A stretch of DNA of 50,717 nucleotides, taken from Candidatus Micrarchaeum acidiphilum ARMAN-2 (lineage in GTDB: Archaea > Micrarchaeota > Micrarchaeia > Micrarchaeales > Micrarchaeaceae). Of this stretch, positions 44,552-50,717 are shown piece after piece. The stretch spans positions 1 through 50,717 of the forward strand of contig GG697236.1 of NCBI GenBank assembly GCA_009387755.1. The letters run 5' to 3'. The notes under the pieces were generated by a model. That model made no database searches. It saw nothing but the letters and a program-made list of their open reading frames with translations, and was not told where the DNA came from. Numbering within the stretch: the first letter of the stretch is position 1; each line of letters opens with the position of its first letter. Position numbers and translations under genes: made by a program.

Positions 44552-45022
44552 ATGGCAACCAAAACCGAAAGCGAGATAAAAAGGCTGCAGAGGGAAATGA
44601 TAACCTCAGGCAAAAATGACCTGGAAATATTGCCAGATGGAAAGATAACAGATATCGTCGTATCCGTTTTGCGAGACAAGATCGATCCTGATCCGTTCGG
44701 AACCAAATCTGTTGCATTGGCAGATGCGACCAGAGCAACGCAAGGTCTGATAAATGACATCAGAGAGAACTACGAGAACTGGTCCCCCAAATTAAAAGAC
44801 GCAATAAGGACGGGAGACCACAGGCCGCTGCTGAGCGAAGAAGCCCAGGTTTTAACCAATGCGCTCGATCCTAAAAGCACCGAGAGACTCGGAGAAACAG
44901 GCATAAAAACAATGGCTGCAGGCGTAAACTCATTCATGGCGATTCCAAGGGCAACGACAGAGCTCAGGATGGAATCCTACCAGAGCAAAATAGACGAGCT
45001 GCGCCGCAAAGGCTACCTGTAA
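44552..45022 (+). CDS. Unrecognised helical protein, second of the operon
   Basis: 156 residues, charged, no family recognised. Sequence runs TKTESEIKRLQREMITSGK, DLEILPDGKITDIVVSVLRDKI and ends RMESYQSKIDELRRKGYL. A very strong ribosome site AGGTGA is 5 nt upstream of the ATG, at the end of the previous gene. Likely a partner of the 44122 product. Confidence 0.6.
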   Translation: MATKTESEIKRLQREMITSGKNDLEILPDGKITDIVVSVLRDKIDPDPFGTKSVALADATRATQGLINDIRENYENWSPKLKDAIRTGDHRPLLSEEAQVLTNALDPKSTERLGETGIKTMAAGVNSFMAIPRATTELRMESYQSKIDELRRKGYL

Positions 45023-45046
45023 GCAGCGCGGCGCAGTCAAATCTGC

Positions 45047-45187
45047 TTATTTGCCGCCAATCTTGAACATTTTAGTCCCGCAGACAGGGCACACTCCTGT
45101 GGTTGCCTTCTTTCCGTTCTTCATGGTAACCTCGTGCGCGTCCTTCATCTCCCTCTTCGCTTTGCATTTAACGCAGTATGCTTCCAT
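45047..45187 (-). CDS. DUF5679-type small zinc-ribbon protein
   Basis: 46 residues: MEAYCVKCKAKREMKDAHEV, then MKNGKKATTGVCPVCGTKMFKIGGK. CVKC and CPVC form a four-cysteine zinc ribbon. The sequence is typical of the DUF5679 family found in many archaea and bacteria, function unknown. ATG 45187 follows GTGAT by three bases. Convergent with the 44552 gene; 25 bp separate the stops. Confidence 0.88.
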   Translation of the reverse strand: MEAYCVKCKAKREMKDAHEVTMKNGKKATTGVCPVCGTKMFKIGGK

Positions 45188-45266
45188 AATATCACAGAAT
45201 AATTTTCAAGCTACAATATAAAAATCCGTAGCATGCCCGCCAATCCAATGGAAAATCAGCCGCAGG

Positions 45267-45728
45267 CTATTGCCTGCGCATCCTCACATACCCATCTAAG
45301 GCGCGCGCCATTACCTCATCAGAGTCCACTTCATAGACTCCAAAGACCTTTATCGGGACTTCCTCCCGCCTCATTTCCTTCCTGAACTCCTTTACCGATT
45401 CCTTACCTATCCTTATCGACTCGTATATTCCGTCAACTCCAAGGTCCCCGGAAGGAATATCATACGCGTAGAGCGCTGCGATATACTTCAGCCTGCCGCG
45501 AAGCGGTGAAGCCACAACCCTGAGAATCTCAGTCTCGCTATTTTTATAGGGTACCACAATGCTGTATGAAGGGAAACCATCATAATTTGTTATGTCTATC
45601 TTTTCCATTGAGCTTCTAGGTATGCCCGACTTTCTGCTCACAACATCTGCAAATCTGTCCGACAGCTCTGATGCTGTTTTAGCCGCCTGCTTAATTTCCT
45701 GCATCGTCTGCATCTTCTTATGGAACAT
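45267..45728 (-). CDS. Unrecognised small mixed alpha/beta protein
   Basis: 153 residues. A helical N-terminus (MQEIKQAAKTASELSDRFADVV) is followed by beta-rich sequence (YDGFPSYSIVVPYKNSETEILRVVASPLRGRLKYIAALYAYD) and a charged helix (IRIGKESVKEFRKEMRREE), ending VFGVYEVDSDEVMARALDGYVRMRRQ. No family recognised. Start could be ATG 45728 or Met 6 or 9. Promoter TATAAATATCTGGA at 45756-45769 is shared with the 42663 and 44122 genes but lacks the palindrome. Confidence 0.6.
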   Translation of the reverse strand: MFHKKMQTMQEIKQAAKTASELSDRFADVVSRKSGIPRSSMEKIDITNYDGFPSYSIVVPYKNSETEILRVVASPLRGRLKYIAALYAYDIPSGDLGVDGIYESIRIGKESVKEFRKEMRREEVPIKVFGVYEVDSDEVMARALDGYVRMRRQ

Positions 45729-45750
45729 TTAAATCACATTATAGCATTCC

Positions 45751-45769
45751 ATAAATCCAGATATTTATA
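45751..45769 (-). promoter_or_regulatory. TATAAATATCTGGA promoter of the 45267 gene
   Basis: The - strand begins TATAAATATCTGGA at 45769, identical for 14 bases to the promoters at 43128 and 44084; the sequence then diverges. Distance to ATG 45728 is 41 nt. Confidence 0.5.
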
Positions 45770-45880
45770 TATTTTTGATACTTGCACATTTTTGTTCTGA
45801 ATATCGCCAGACTTTATTGGGAAAGAGCCCATATACAAACAATTAATAATCTATTAAAATAACAACAGTTAGGTGGTAAC

Positions 45881-46201
45881 ATGGCACCAAGGAATAAGCA
45901 AACTCCAAAACCTGAAGAATACAGTTCCATAATGAGAAAGGAAAGCAAATCTCAATCTGTCGCCAGCGATTCCAAGATCGAATCTTTACTAAATGAACTA
46001 ATTGAAGATTACATCGCAGGTAAAGTTGTCCGGTTCAATGAAGGCGCGCCGAAGCCCAATGCAAACCGTAAAGAAGAGGCAGCAAAAGCAATTAAAGACC
46101 TATTGGACGAACACGGAATTAGAAAATCTGAGGGCGAATGCCTGAATATGGCCGAGACATTTCTGCATGCTATAGACAAGCTTTCTAGTTCCGATGCATA
46201 A
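45881..46201 (+). CDS. Unrecognised small acidic protein
   Basis: 106 residues, soluble, no motif. It has a basic start (APRNKQTPKPEEYSS), then helices SKIESLLNELIEDYIAG, EEAAKAIKDLLDEHGI and CLNMAETFLHAIDKLSS. Strong ribosome site AGGTGG 5 nt before the ATG. Only 31 bp separate its stop from the end of the convergent AAA/DUF4143 gene. Confidence 0.6.
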   Translation: MAPRNKQTPKPEEYSSIMRKESKSQSVASDSKIESLLNELIEDYIAGKVVRFNEGAPKPNANRKEEAAKAIKDLLDEHGIRKSEGECLNMAETFLHAIDKLSSSDA

Positions 46202-46232
46202 AAGCGGCTTATTGAAGCGCCTCAAAATTTGC

Positions 46233-47501
46233 TCATCTAAGGAGCCACTTCCACAGAGGAACAAAAGAGATGTCATGACCATATATGCGCTTATCTGCTT
46301 CGTAGTCAAGCGTAATTACAAGCAGCTTGTCGCATTGGAGCTCATCGCTTGCCTCTATAATATTTGTTGTTTCTCTTTCCTTTATTTCTTGTTCTGATGA
46401 TGCATTTGTAACCTGGATAAGCATATCTACCTTTTCGCCAGACTTTATGATGAAATCGACCTCGCGGTGTTTGTAGTCTTTCCAATAATATAAGTTAAAG
46501 TTGCGTCCGGCAGCGCTCCTGCGCTTCAGTTCTATCGCCACGCACGTTTCCATAAGCCTTGAGAGGTTCTTGTCACTGCTGAAGCCGAGGAGGTTGACAA
46601 ACCCAGTATCTACGGCAAAGCCTTTTTTCGGCGCGATCGCCACATTTTTAAGCTTGTAAGAAAACCTTTCCACAGTAAATATGAGGTATGCATCTTCCAT
46701 GTACTTTACCCAGTTGGAGAGGGTTATATGGTTCTTTACGGGTGTGGTGCCACTAAGCGACGAATATGTAAATTCCTGCGAGGAGTTGCTTATCAAGAAC
46801 CTCGCAATCTGCCTTAGCGCTTCGGCGTGCTTTATCCTGTGCCTCTGTATGATATCCCTGTTTATTATGTCGTTGTAAATGCTCTCCAGCGATGCCCTCC
46901 CATACTTGAAAAATTCAGGGAAGCCACCATTGCGAAGGTATTCCAGCAGCATCTTGTTTATATTCGCGCGCTCCTGTGTCGTTAGCGCGCCGCCAACCCG
47001 AACGCTTTTGTATTCGAGGAATTCCGAAAAACTGAACGGGTATAGCGTAAAATCTATATGCCTGCCCGTAAGCCTTGTTGCGAGCTCGCCGCTGAGCAGC
47101 TTTGAGTTTGAGCCTGTGACTATGACGCGCTTGGTTTCCCTTAGCCTGCCCACGAAAGGCTCCCAGCCTTCGACATTCTGAACCTCGTCGAGTATCATCC
47201 TGTCGAGATCGCTGCCGTAGAGCTCATAGAATGCCTGAAGCACGGAATTCAAGTCGCCAGCGCTCATGCCCAGCAGCCTTTCATCATCGAAGTTTATGTA
47301 GCCGTGCTTTTGGCCATTGAAAAGCTGTACTGCAAGCGTTGACTTGCCGCAACGGCGCACGCCAAGTATGAATAGTGCAACGTTAGATGCGAGGTAATCT
47401 TCAAGCTTGGCATCCCTTGCTATTATGTGTTCACTGCCAAGCTTCTGCTTTATCATATCTGCCTGCTCCCTGATTATTGCCTTTAGCTGCTCCTTGTCCA
47501 T
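46233..47501 (-). CDS. AAA ATPase with DUF4143 domain
   Basis: 422 residues. Walker A is GVRRCGKST (47-55), Walker B RMILDEVQ (101-108), and sensor region TGSNSKLLSGELATRLTGRH with PFSFSEFLEY. The C-terminal half (about 200-330) has the DUF4143 pattern, including SNSSQEFTYSSLSGTTPVKNHITLSNWVKYMEDAYLI and a nuclease-like ending DFIIKSGEKVDMLIQVT. The family is abundant in archaea, often in variable regions; function unknown, and mobile-element or defence roles have been proposed. A 15-bp AT direct repeat lies upstream. Confidence 0.88.
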   Translation of the reverse strand: MDKEQLKAIIREQADMIKQKLGSEHIIARDAKLEDYLASNVALFILGVRRCGKSTLAVQLFNGQKHGYINFDDERLLGMSAGDLNSVLQAFYELYGSDLDRMILDEVQNVEGWEPFVGRLRETKRVIVTGSNSKLLSGELATRLTGRHIDFTLYPFSFSEFLEYKSVRVGGALTTQERANINKMLLEYLRNGGFPEFFKYGRASLESIYNDIINRDIIQRHRIKHAEALRQIARFLISNSSQEFTYSSLSGTTPVKNHITLSNWVKYMEDAYLIFTVERFSYKLKNVAIAPKKGFAVDTGFVNLLGFSSDKNLSRLMETCVAIELKRRSAAGRNFNLYYWKDYKHREVDFIIKSGEKVDMLIQVTNASSEQEIKERETTNIIEASDELQCDKLLVITLDYEADKRIYGHDISFVPLWKWLLR

Positions 47502-47576
47502 GCCATCATCGAGTTAACACAGCCATTCGTTACACGATACCTGCGTGCACACTCAATAGCTTTGCTACAATACTAA

Positions 47577-47629
47577 TATAGTATACTATATAATATTTAT
47601 AAAAAGCTTTGCATTATACTATATCATAT
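47577..47629. repeat. AT-rich direct repeat and palindrome upstream of the AAA/DUF4143 gene
   Basis: TATACTATATAATAT (47582-47596) and TATACTATATCATAT (47615-47629) match at 14 of 15 bases, 33 bases apart. The first copy overlaps the perfect 14-base palindrome TATAGTATACTATA (47577-47590). The region lies between the ABC-2 permease gene and the start of the ATPase gene and may be a regulator-binding site or contain its promoter. Confidence 0.55.
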
Positions 47630-47748
47630 TTACACAAGGCGAGATATTCAAATATTATTATTAAAAATATTTTATAATATAAAATATTGCTTTTCGACTT
47701 ATCCTTATTCTTTTATTGCAAAATGCATAGCAGAAAGTCCGGTAATCC

Positions 47749-48519
47749 TTAGGCAACTGCCTTTGCCTTGGAGAAGGAATAGGCTCCCAGCGCCAGCATC
47801 ACGAGCGCTATTGCTCCGAGTATCACCGCATCCATCCATACCGGGAACACCGAAACTCCCAGCAGAGCGCCTCTCATGCCGTCAACTCCGTACGTCAAAG
47901 GGTTGACATACGTAACATACCGTATGAAGCCGGGCAGGGCGCTCACAGGATATATGGCCCCAGACAAGAAAAATATGGGAAATATAAGCAGGTTTAGTAT
48001 TAGGCCGAAGCCCTGCATGTCTGTCATTACCGAAGCCAGTATCAGCCCTATTGATATGAATACAAGGCCTATAAGGAGCATGAACCCGAAGGCAACGAAC
48101 AGCCCGGCTATGCTCACAATGTGGAAGCCTATGAAAAGCGAGAACACTATAAGAAGCAGGCTTTGCAGGAAAGCGGTGGTTATGCCTCCGAAAGTCCTGC
48201 CCAGCATTATGCTAAGCCTGCTCACCGGAGCCACCATGACCTCCTTGAGGAATCCGAACTGCCTGTCCCAAAGCAGGGATATGCCTGCCGTGGTAGCAGC
48301 AAAAAGCATTGACATGCCAAGTATCCCAGGAACCAGGAAGTCTATGTAGCTAAAGCCAGGAGGAAGCCCCGGGAACTTTACAGCGCTGAAGCCTGCGCCA
48401 AGGAATATAAGGAACAGGAACGGCATTGCCACTGACCCTATTATCTGCGAAGGGGAGCGCTTGAAGCGCTTCATAGCCCTGAGCCAAAGGACGTATACTG
48501 CTGCAAGGTTCCTGTTCAT
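47749..48519 (-). CDS. ABC-2 type exporter permease
   Basis: 256 residues with six membrane helices. WLRAMKRFKRSPSQIIGSVAMPFLFLIFLG is the amphipathic start, the LLWDRQFGFLKEVMVAPVSR motif follows helix 2, and VNPLTYGVDGMRGALLG is the conserved end motif. Forms an exporter with the ATPase encoded immediately upstream (4-bp spacing). Substrate probably a drug, lipid or polysaccharide; not predictable. Confidence 0.92.
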   Translation of the reverse strand: MNRNLAAVYVLWLRAMKRFKRSPSQIIGSVAMPFLFLIFLGAGFSAVKFPGLPPGFSYIDFLVPGILGMSMLFAATTAGISLLWDRQFGFLKEVMVAPVSRLSIMLGRTFGGITTAFLQSLLLIVFSLFIGFHIVSIAGLFVAFGFMLLIGLVFISIGLILASVMTDMQGFGLILNLLIFPIFFLSGAIYPVSALPGFIRYVTYVNPLTYGVDGMRGALLGVSVFPVWMDAVILGAIALVMLALGAYSFSKAKAVA

Positions 48520-48523
48520 TGCA

Positions 48524-49522
48524 TTACCTCATCCTGCTGCGCATTATTCCGCGAATGCGCTCGTTGGATTCAGCTTCGGAATCGCGTATGCTTTTTCCTG
48601 TATAATATATGAAAACATCCTCAAGGCTTGGCTTGTGCACCTCAACGCTGGTTATCTTTATGCCTGCCTTGTAGGCAATGGACATTATCCTGGGAAGCGC
48701 CGACTCTGCCTCCCTGACGTATACATAAAGGTTGAGGCCGTCTTTCCTCGTCGATTTCACGAACTTCTCCTCCTTCATAGCCATGATGAGCCTGTTGCTG
48801 CTGTCTTCGTTCTCCAGCCTGACTATCGCAGCATCGCCCTGCAGCTTCCGCTTAAGGTTCTGCGGCGTGTCGCAAGCCACTATTTTCCCGTGGTCCATTA
48901 TCGCTATCCTGTCGCATATGTAGTCCGCTTCCTCTATGTAGTGCGTTGTTATGAATATGCTGAGCCTGTACTTCCTGTTGAGGGCCTTTATGTAGTCGAG
49001 TATGTGCCTCCTTGTCTGCGCGTCCAGCCCTACGGTGGGCTCGTCCAGGAACAGCACTTCGGGCTCGTTCAGAAGGCCGCGCGCAATCTCAAGCCTGCGG
49101 CGCATGCCTCCGGAATACTTGACAACAAGCTTATCCGCGCTGTCCGTAAGCTCTACCATCTCCAGCATCTCCTTTATGCGCTTCCTCCGCTCCTCCTTGC
49201 CTATGCCGTATATGATTGCATGGAAGTCAAGGTTCTCGTAGCCGGTGAGCCTGTCGTCAAGGGAAGGATCCTGGAAGACTATGCCTATCGCGCTCCTGAC
49301 CTTTTCCTTTTCATTCGAGATGTCAAAGCCAGCTACCTTCGCCTGGCCGCTTGTCTTGTCTATTATTGTAGTGAGCATGTGGACTGTGGTCGTCTTGCCC
49401 GCGCCGTTAGGGCCGAGAAAGCCGAATATCTCGCCCTTCTTTACTCTGAAGGATATGCCTTTAACCGCGGTGAAGGATCCATACTTCTTAACCAGCTTTG
49501 ACACGTATATAGAATCCGCCAA
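48524..49522 (-). CDS. ABC-2 type exporter ATPase
   Basis: 332 residues. Walker A GPNGAGKTT, Q-loop FQDPSLD, signature YSGGMRRR, Walker B VLFLDEPT and the H-loop TTHYIEEAD are all intact. The C-terminal 100 residues, including VHKPSLEDVFIYYTG, are of the DrrA/CcmA-type. Forms a transporter with the permease that follows. The promoter has TATAAAATGCGCAT (49547-49560), placing the palindrome ATGCGCAT directly next to the TATA box, as at two other genes. Confidence 0.95.
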   Translation of the reverse strand: MADSIYVSKLVKKYGSFTAVKGISFRVKKGEIFGFLGPNGAGKTTTVHMLTTIIDKTSGQAKVAGFDISNEKEKVRSAIGIVFQDPSLDDRLTGYENLDFHAIIYGIGKEERRKRIKEMLEMVELTDSADKLVVKYSGGMRRRLEIARGLLNEPEVLFLDEPTVGLDAQTRRHILDYIKALNRKYRLSIFITTHYIEEADYICDRIAIMDHGKIVACDTPQNLKRKLQGDAAIVRLENEDSSNRLIMAMKEEKFVKSTRKDGLNLYVYVREAESALPRIMSIAYKAGIKITSVEVHKPSLEDVFIYYTGKSIRDSEAESNERIRGIMRSRMR

Positions 49523-49546
49523 AATACCACAACCGTATTATTATGA

Positions 49547-49560
49547 TGCGCATTTTATAT
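49547..49560 (-). promoter_or_regulatory. TATA box with the palindrome ATGCGCAT, ABC exporter operon
   Basis: On the - strand TATAAAATGCGCAT, 38 nt upstream of ATG 49522. The palindrome ATGCGCAT (49547-49554) is shared with the promoters at 43101 and 44084. Confidence 0.55.
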
Positions 49561-49691
49561 TGCTTTTGCAATGTTTCGTTTTGCGTACTTGGGATTATGC
49601 ATATGAATACGGCATTGACTAACCTTCAGCCACCATATGATGTTTTTAGGATTTATATATGCAATTAAAAATTAGTATTTAGCCCTGAAAC

Positions 49692-50492
49692 CTATATGTA
49701 ACCACTTCCCTTCGAAAATTCAAGAAAAGTTTTAATCCATAATTCCTTTGTACCTATATCGTACCGTTTACCTTCAAATTTATACCCCAAAAGATCTCTG
49801 TCTTTGCACAACAGCTTTAATGCATCAGTAAGCTGGTATTCGTTGTTTATACCCATTTTTATTTTGTCTATGTATCCAAATATATCCGATTCAAGAATAT
49901 ATGCCCCAGTTATCCCAATATTGCTTGGCGCATTTTGTATTTGCGGTTTTTCTACTAGGTTATTTATAAGCCATAGCCTATTGCTTATTTTGTTTCCATC
50001 AATGATCCCATAATCTTTTATTTTGTCCTTAGGTACTTCCTCTACAGCTATCGTTGGAGAATTATGATCGGAATATACTTTGATAAGCTGCTGAGTTACA
50101 GTAAGGGGGCTGCTTGATTTATATATGGTATCGCCGAGCAAAACCACAAATGGATCATCGCCAACAAATCCCTTGGCATAACGTATCGCATCTGCCAAGC
50201 CCAGTTGCTCTTTTTGTCTTATAAAATAGATATTAGGAAAGTCATCTATTTTATAATCTTTTTCTAAATCGGCGTATGTGTTTGTTTTATCGAAGTAGTT
50301 TATTATGGCATCTTTGCCTTTGCCTACTATTATCAATATTTCATCTAGCCCCGATTTAGCTGCCTCTTCTACTACATAATGGATAACTGGTTTGTCTACT
50401 ATTGGCAGCATTTCTTTAGGTTGCGACCTGGTTAGTGGATAAAACCTTTTGCCTAGTCCGGCTGCAGGTATTACGGCTTTTTTAACTTTCAT
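49692..50492 (-). CDS. galU: UTP-glucose-1-phosphate uridylyltransferase
   Basis: 266 residues. AAGLGKRFYPLTRSQPKEMLP (10-30) is the nucleotide-binding signature, then QLGLADAIRYAK, VLLGDTIY, a NNLVEKP segment and YDIGTKELW at the end. Makes UDP-glucose, the precursor of UDP-sulfoquinovose and UDP-glucuronate. The start overlaps the stop of the upstream UDP-glucose dehydrogenase gene by 2 bp (ATGA). The gene is clearly more AT-rich than most of the window. Confidence 0.94.
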   Translation of the reverse strand: MKVKKAVIPAAGLGKRFYPLTRSQPKEMLPIVDKPVIHYVVEEAAKSGLDEILIIVGKGKDAIINYFDKTNTYADLEKDYKIDDFPNIYFIRQKEQLGLADAIRYAKGFVGDDPFVVLLGDTIYKSSSPLTVTQQLIKVYSDHNSPTIAVEEVPKDKIKDYGIIDGNKISNRLWLINNLVEKPQIQNAPSNIGITGAYILESDIFGYIDKIKMGINNEYQLTDALKLLCKDRDLLGYKFEGKRYDIGTKELWIKTFLEFSKGSGYI

Positions 50493-50717
50493 GTTTTCAT
50501 CTTGGTTTTAGGCTGCCCAAAACCTATAGGTATAACATTATTTTTACCTAAATCCAATAGTCGCTTAGCATCTATAATTGGTTTGCTGGTTTCTATGTTT
50601 TTGAATTCATCCCATTCCGTAGCTATAACCAATATGTCAGAAGACTCAATGCATTCCTTCATATTTTTGCAGATTTTAACATTGTCGATGCCTTCTTTTA
50701 TTATAGGATCGTAGGCA
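50489..50717 (-). CDS. UDP-glucose/UDP-sugar dehydrogenase, C-terminal fragment at window edge
   Basis: The last 75 codons of a gene running off the window: AYDPIIKEG..., then ESSDILVIATEWDEFK and KPIIDAKRLLDLGK. This matches the UDP-binding C-terminal domain of the UDP-glucose/GDP-mannose dehydrogenase family (A-x-DP, ATEW-x-EF, D-x-R). The enzyme oxidises UDP-glucose to UDP-glucuronate. ATGA overlap with galU shows one operon. AT-rich like galU. Confidence 0.85.
   Translation of the reverse strand, partial: AYDPIIKEGIDNVKICKNMKECIESSDILVIATEWDEFKNIETSKPIIDAKRLLDLGKNNVIPIGFGQPKTKMKT

Overview
This window looks like a piece of an archaeal chromosome, most likely from a DPANN lineage near Micrarchaeota/ARMAN. 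This is inference: no 16S rRNA gene is present. The archaeal signals are ribosomal protein L40e, an archaeal/eukaryotic-type TrpRS, HMG-CoA synthase, a tricorn-factor-like M1 aminopeptidase, tRNA genes with introns after position 37, TATA-box promoters with GGTG-type ribosome sites or very short leaders, and a class III (pilin-like) signal of the form KAQSAMEYMTTYGWALLLI, which is common on DPANN surface proteins. The Fe-type superoxide dismutase is strikingly Sulfolobus-like and a UDP-sulfoquinovose synthase is present, which fits life in an acidic, Thermoplasmatales/Sulfolobales-like community.

Layout. 1-3.7 kb is disturbed: an HtrA-type protease on the + strand runs head-on into the 5' end of a HerA-like gene of a nurA-herA operon on the - strand, so both are cut at about position 507. 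An AT-rich stretch follows with a possible structured RNA, a frameshifted methyltransferase and a DUF4145-like gene, ending at an intron-containing tRNA-Thr. 3.9-9.7 kb (all - strand) holds a duplicated zinc-finger protein, an orphan TrpB2 overlapping a winged-helix gene, a flippase, TrpRS, a CDGSH iron-sulfur protein and AdoMet decarboxylase. 10.1-11.0 kb (+) carries L40e, a small winged-helix protein and a DUF2666-like protein. 11.0-24.1 kb (mostly -) has HMG-CoA synthase with a large insertion, an RMND1-like membrane protein, parvulin, a nucleotide kinase, UDP-sulfoquinovose synthase with a HAD protein, tRNA-Gly, a membrane glycosyltransferase, M1 aminopeptidase, a HerA-like ATPase and a SpoIIM-like protein.

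24.2-27.8 kb is a compact + operon: HAD phosphatase, NAD(P)HX epimerase, an EF-Tu-domain protein without a G domain, a CPBP protease and a UbiE-type methyltransferase. 27.9-34.3 kb encodes two secreted proteins: an approximately 1590-residue pilin-anchored protein with InlB-type repeats, Cys-rich inserts and a kelch-like region, then a membrane-anchored PQQ-type propeller with a matching Ser/Thr-rich linker. Fe-SOD follows. 35-46.2 kb mixes recognisable enzymes (DUF1611, XTP/dITP pyrophosphatase, alpha/beta hydrolase, GH15-like glucoamylase, DMT transporter) with many short unrecognised proteins. Several of these share a very similar TATA element, and three promoters in 43-49.6 kb carry the palindrome ATGCGCAT at the TATA box. 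46.2-49.6 kb has an AAA/DUF4143 ATPase and an ABC-2 exporter. The AT-rich right edge has GalU overlapping the end of a UDP-glucose dehydrogenase gene.

A coherent theme is cell-surface construction: sugar-nucleotide enzymes (GalU, UDP-glucose dehydrogenase, UDP-sulfoquinovose synthase), a membrane glycosyltransferase, a flippase and large sequon-rich secreted proteins could together build a sulfosugar-containing glycoprotein surface. That link is inferred, not shown.
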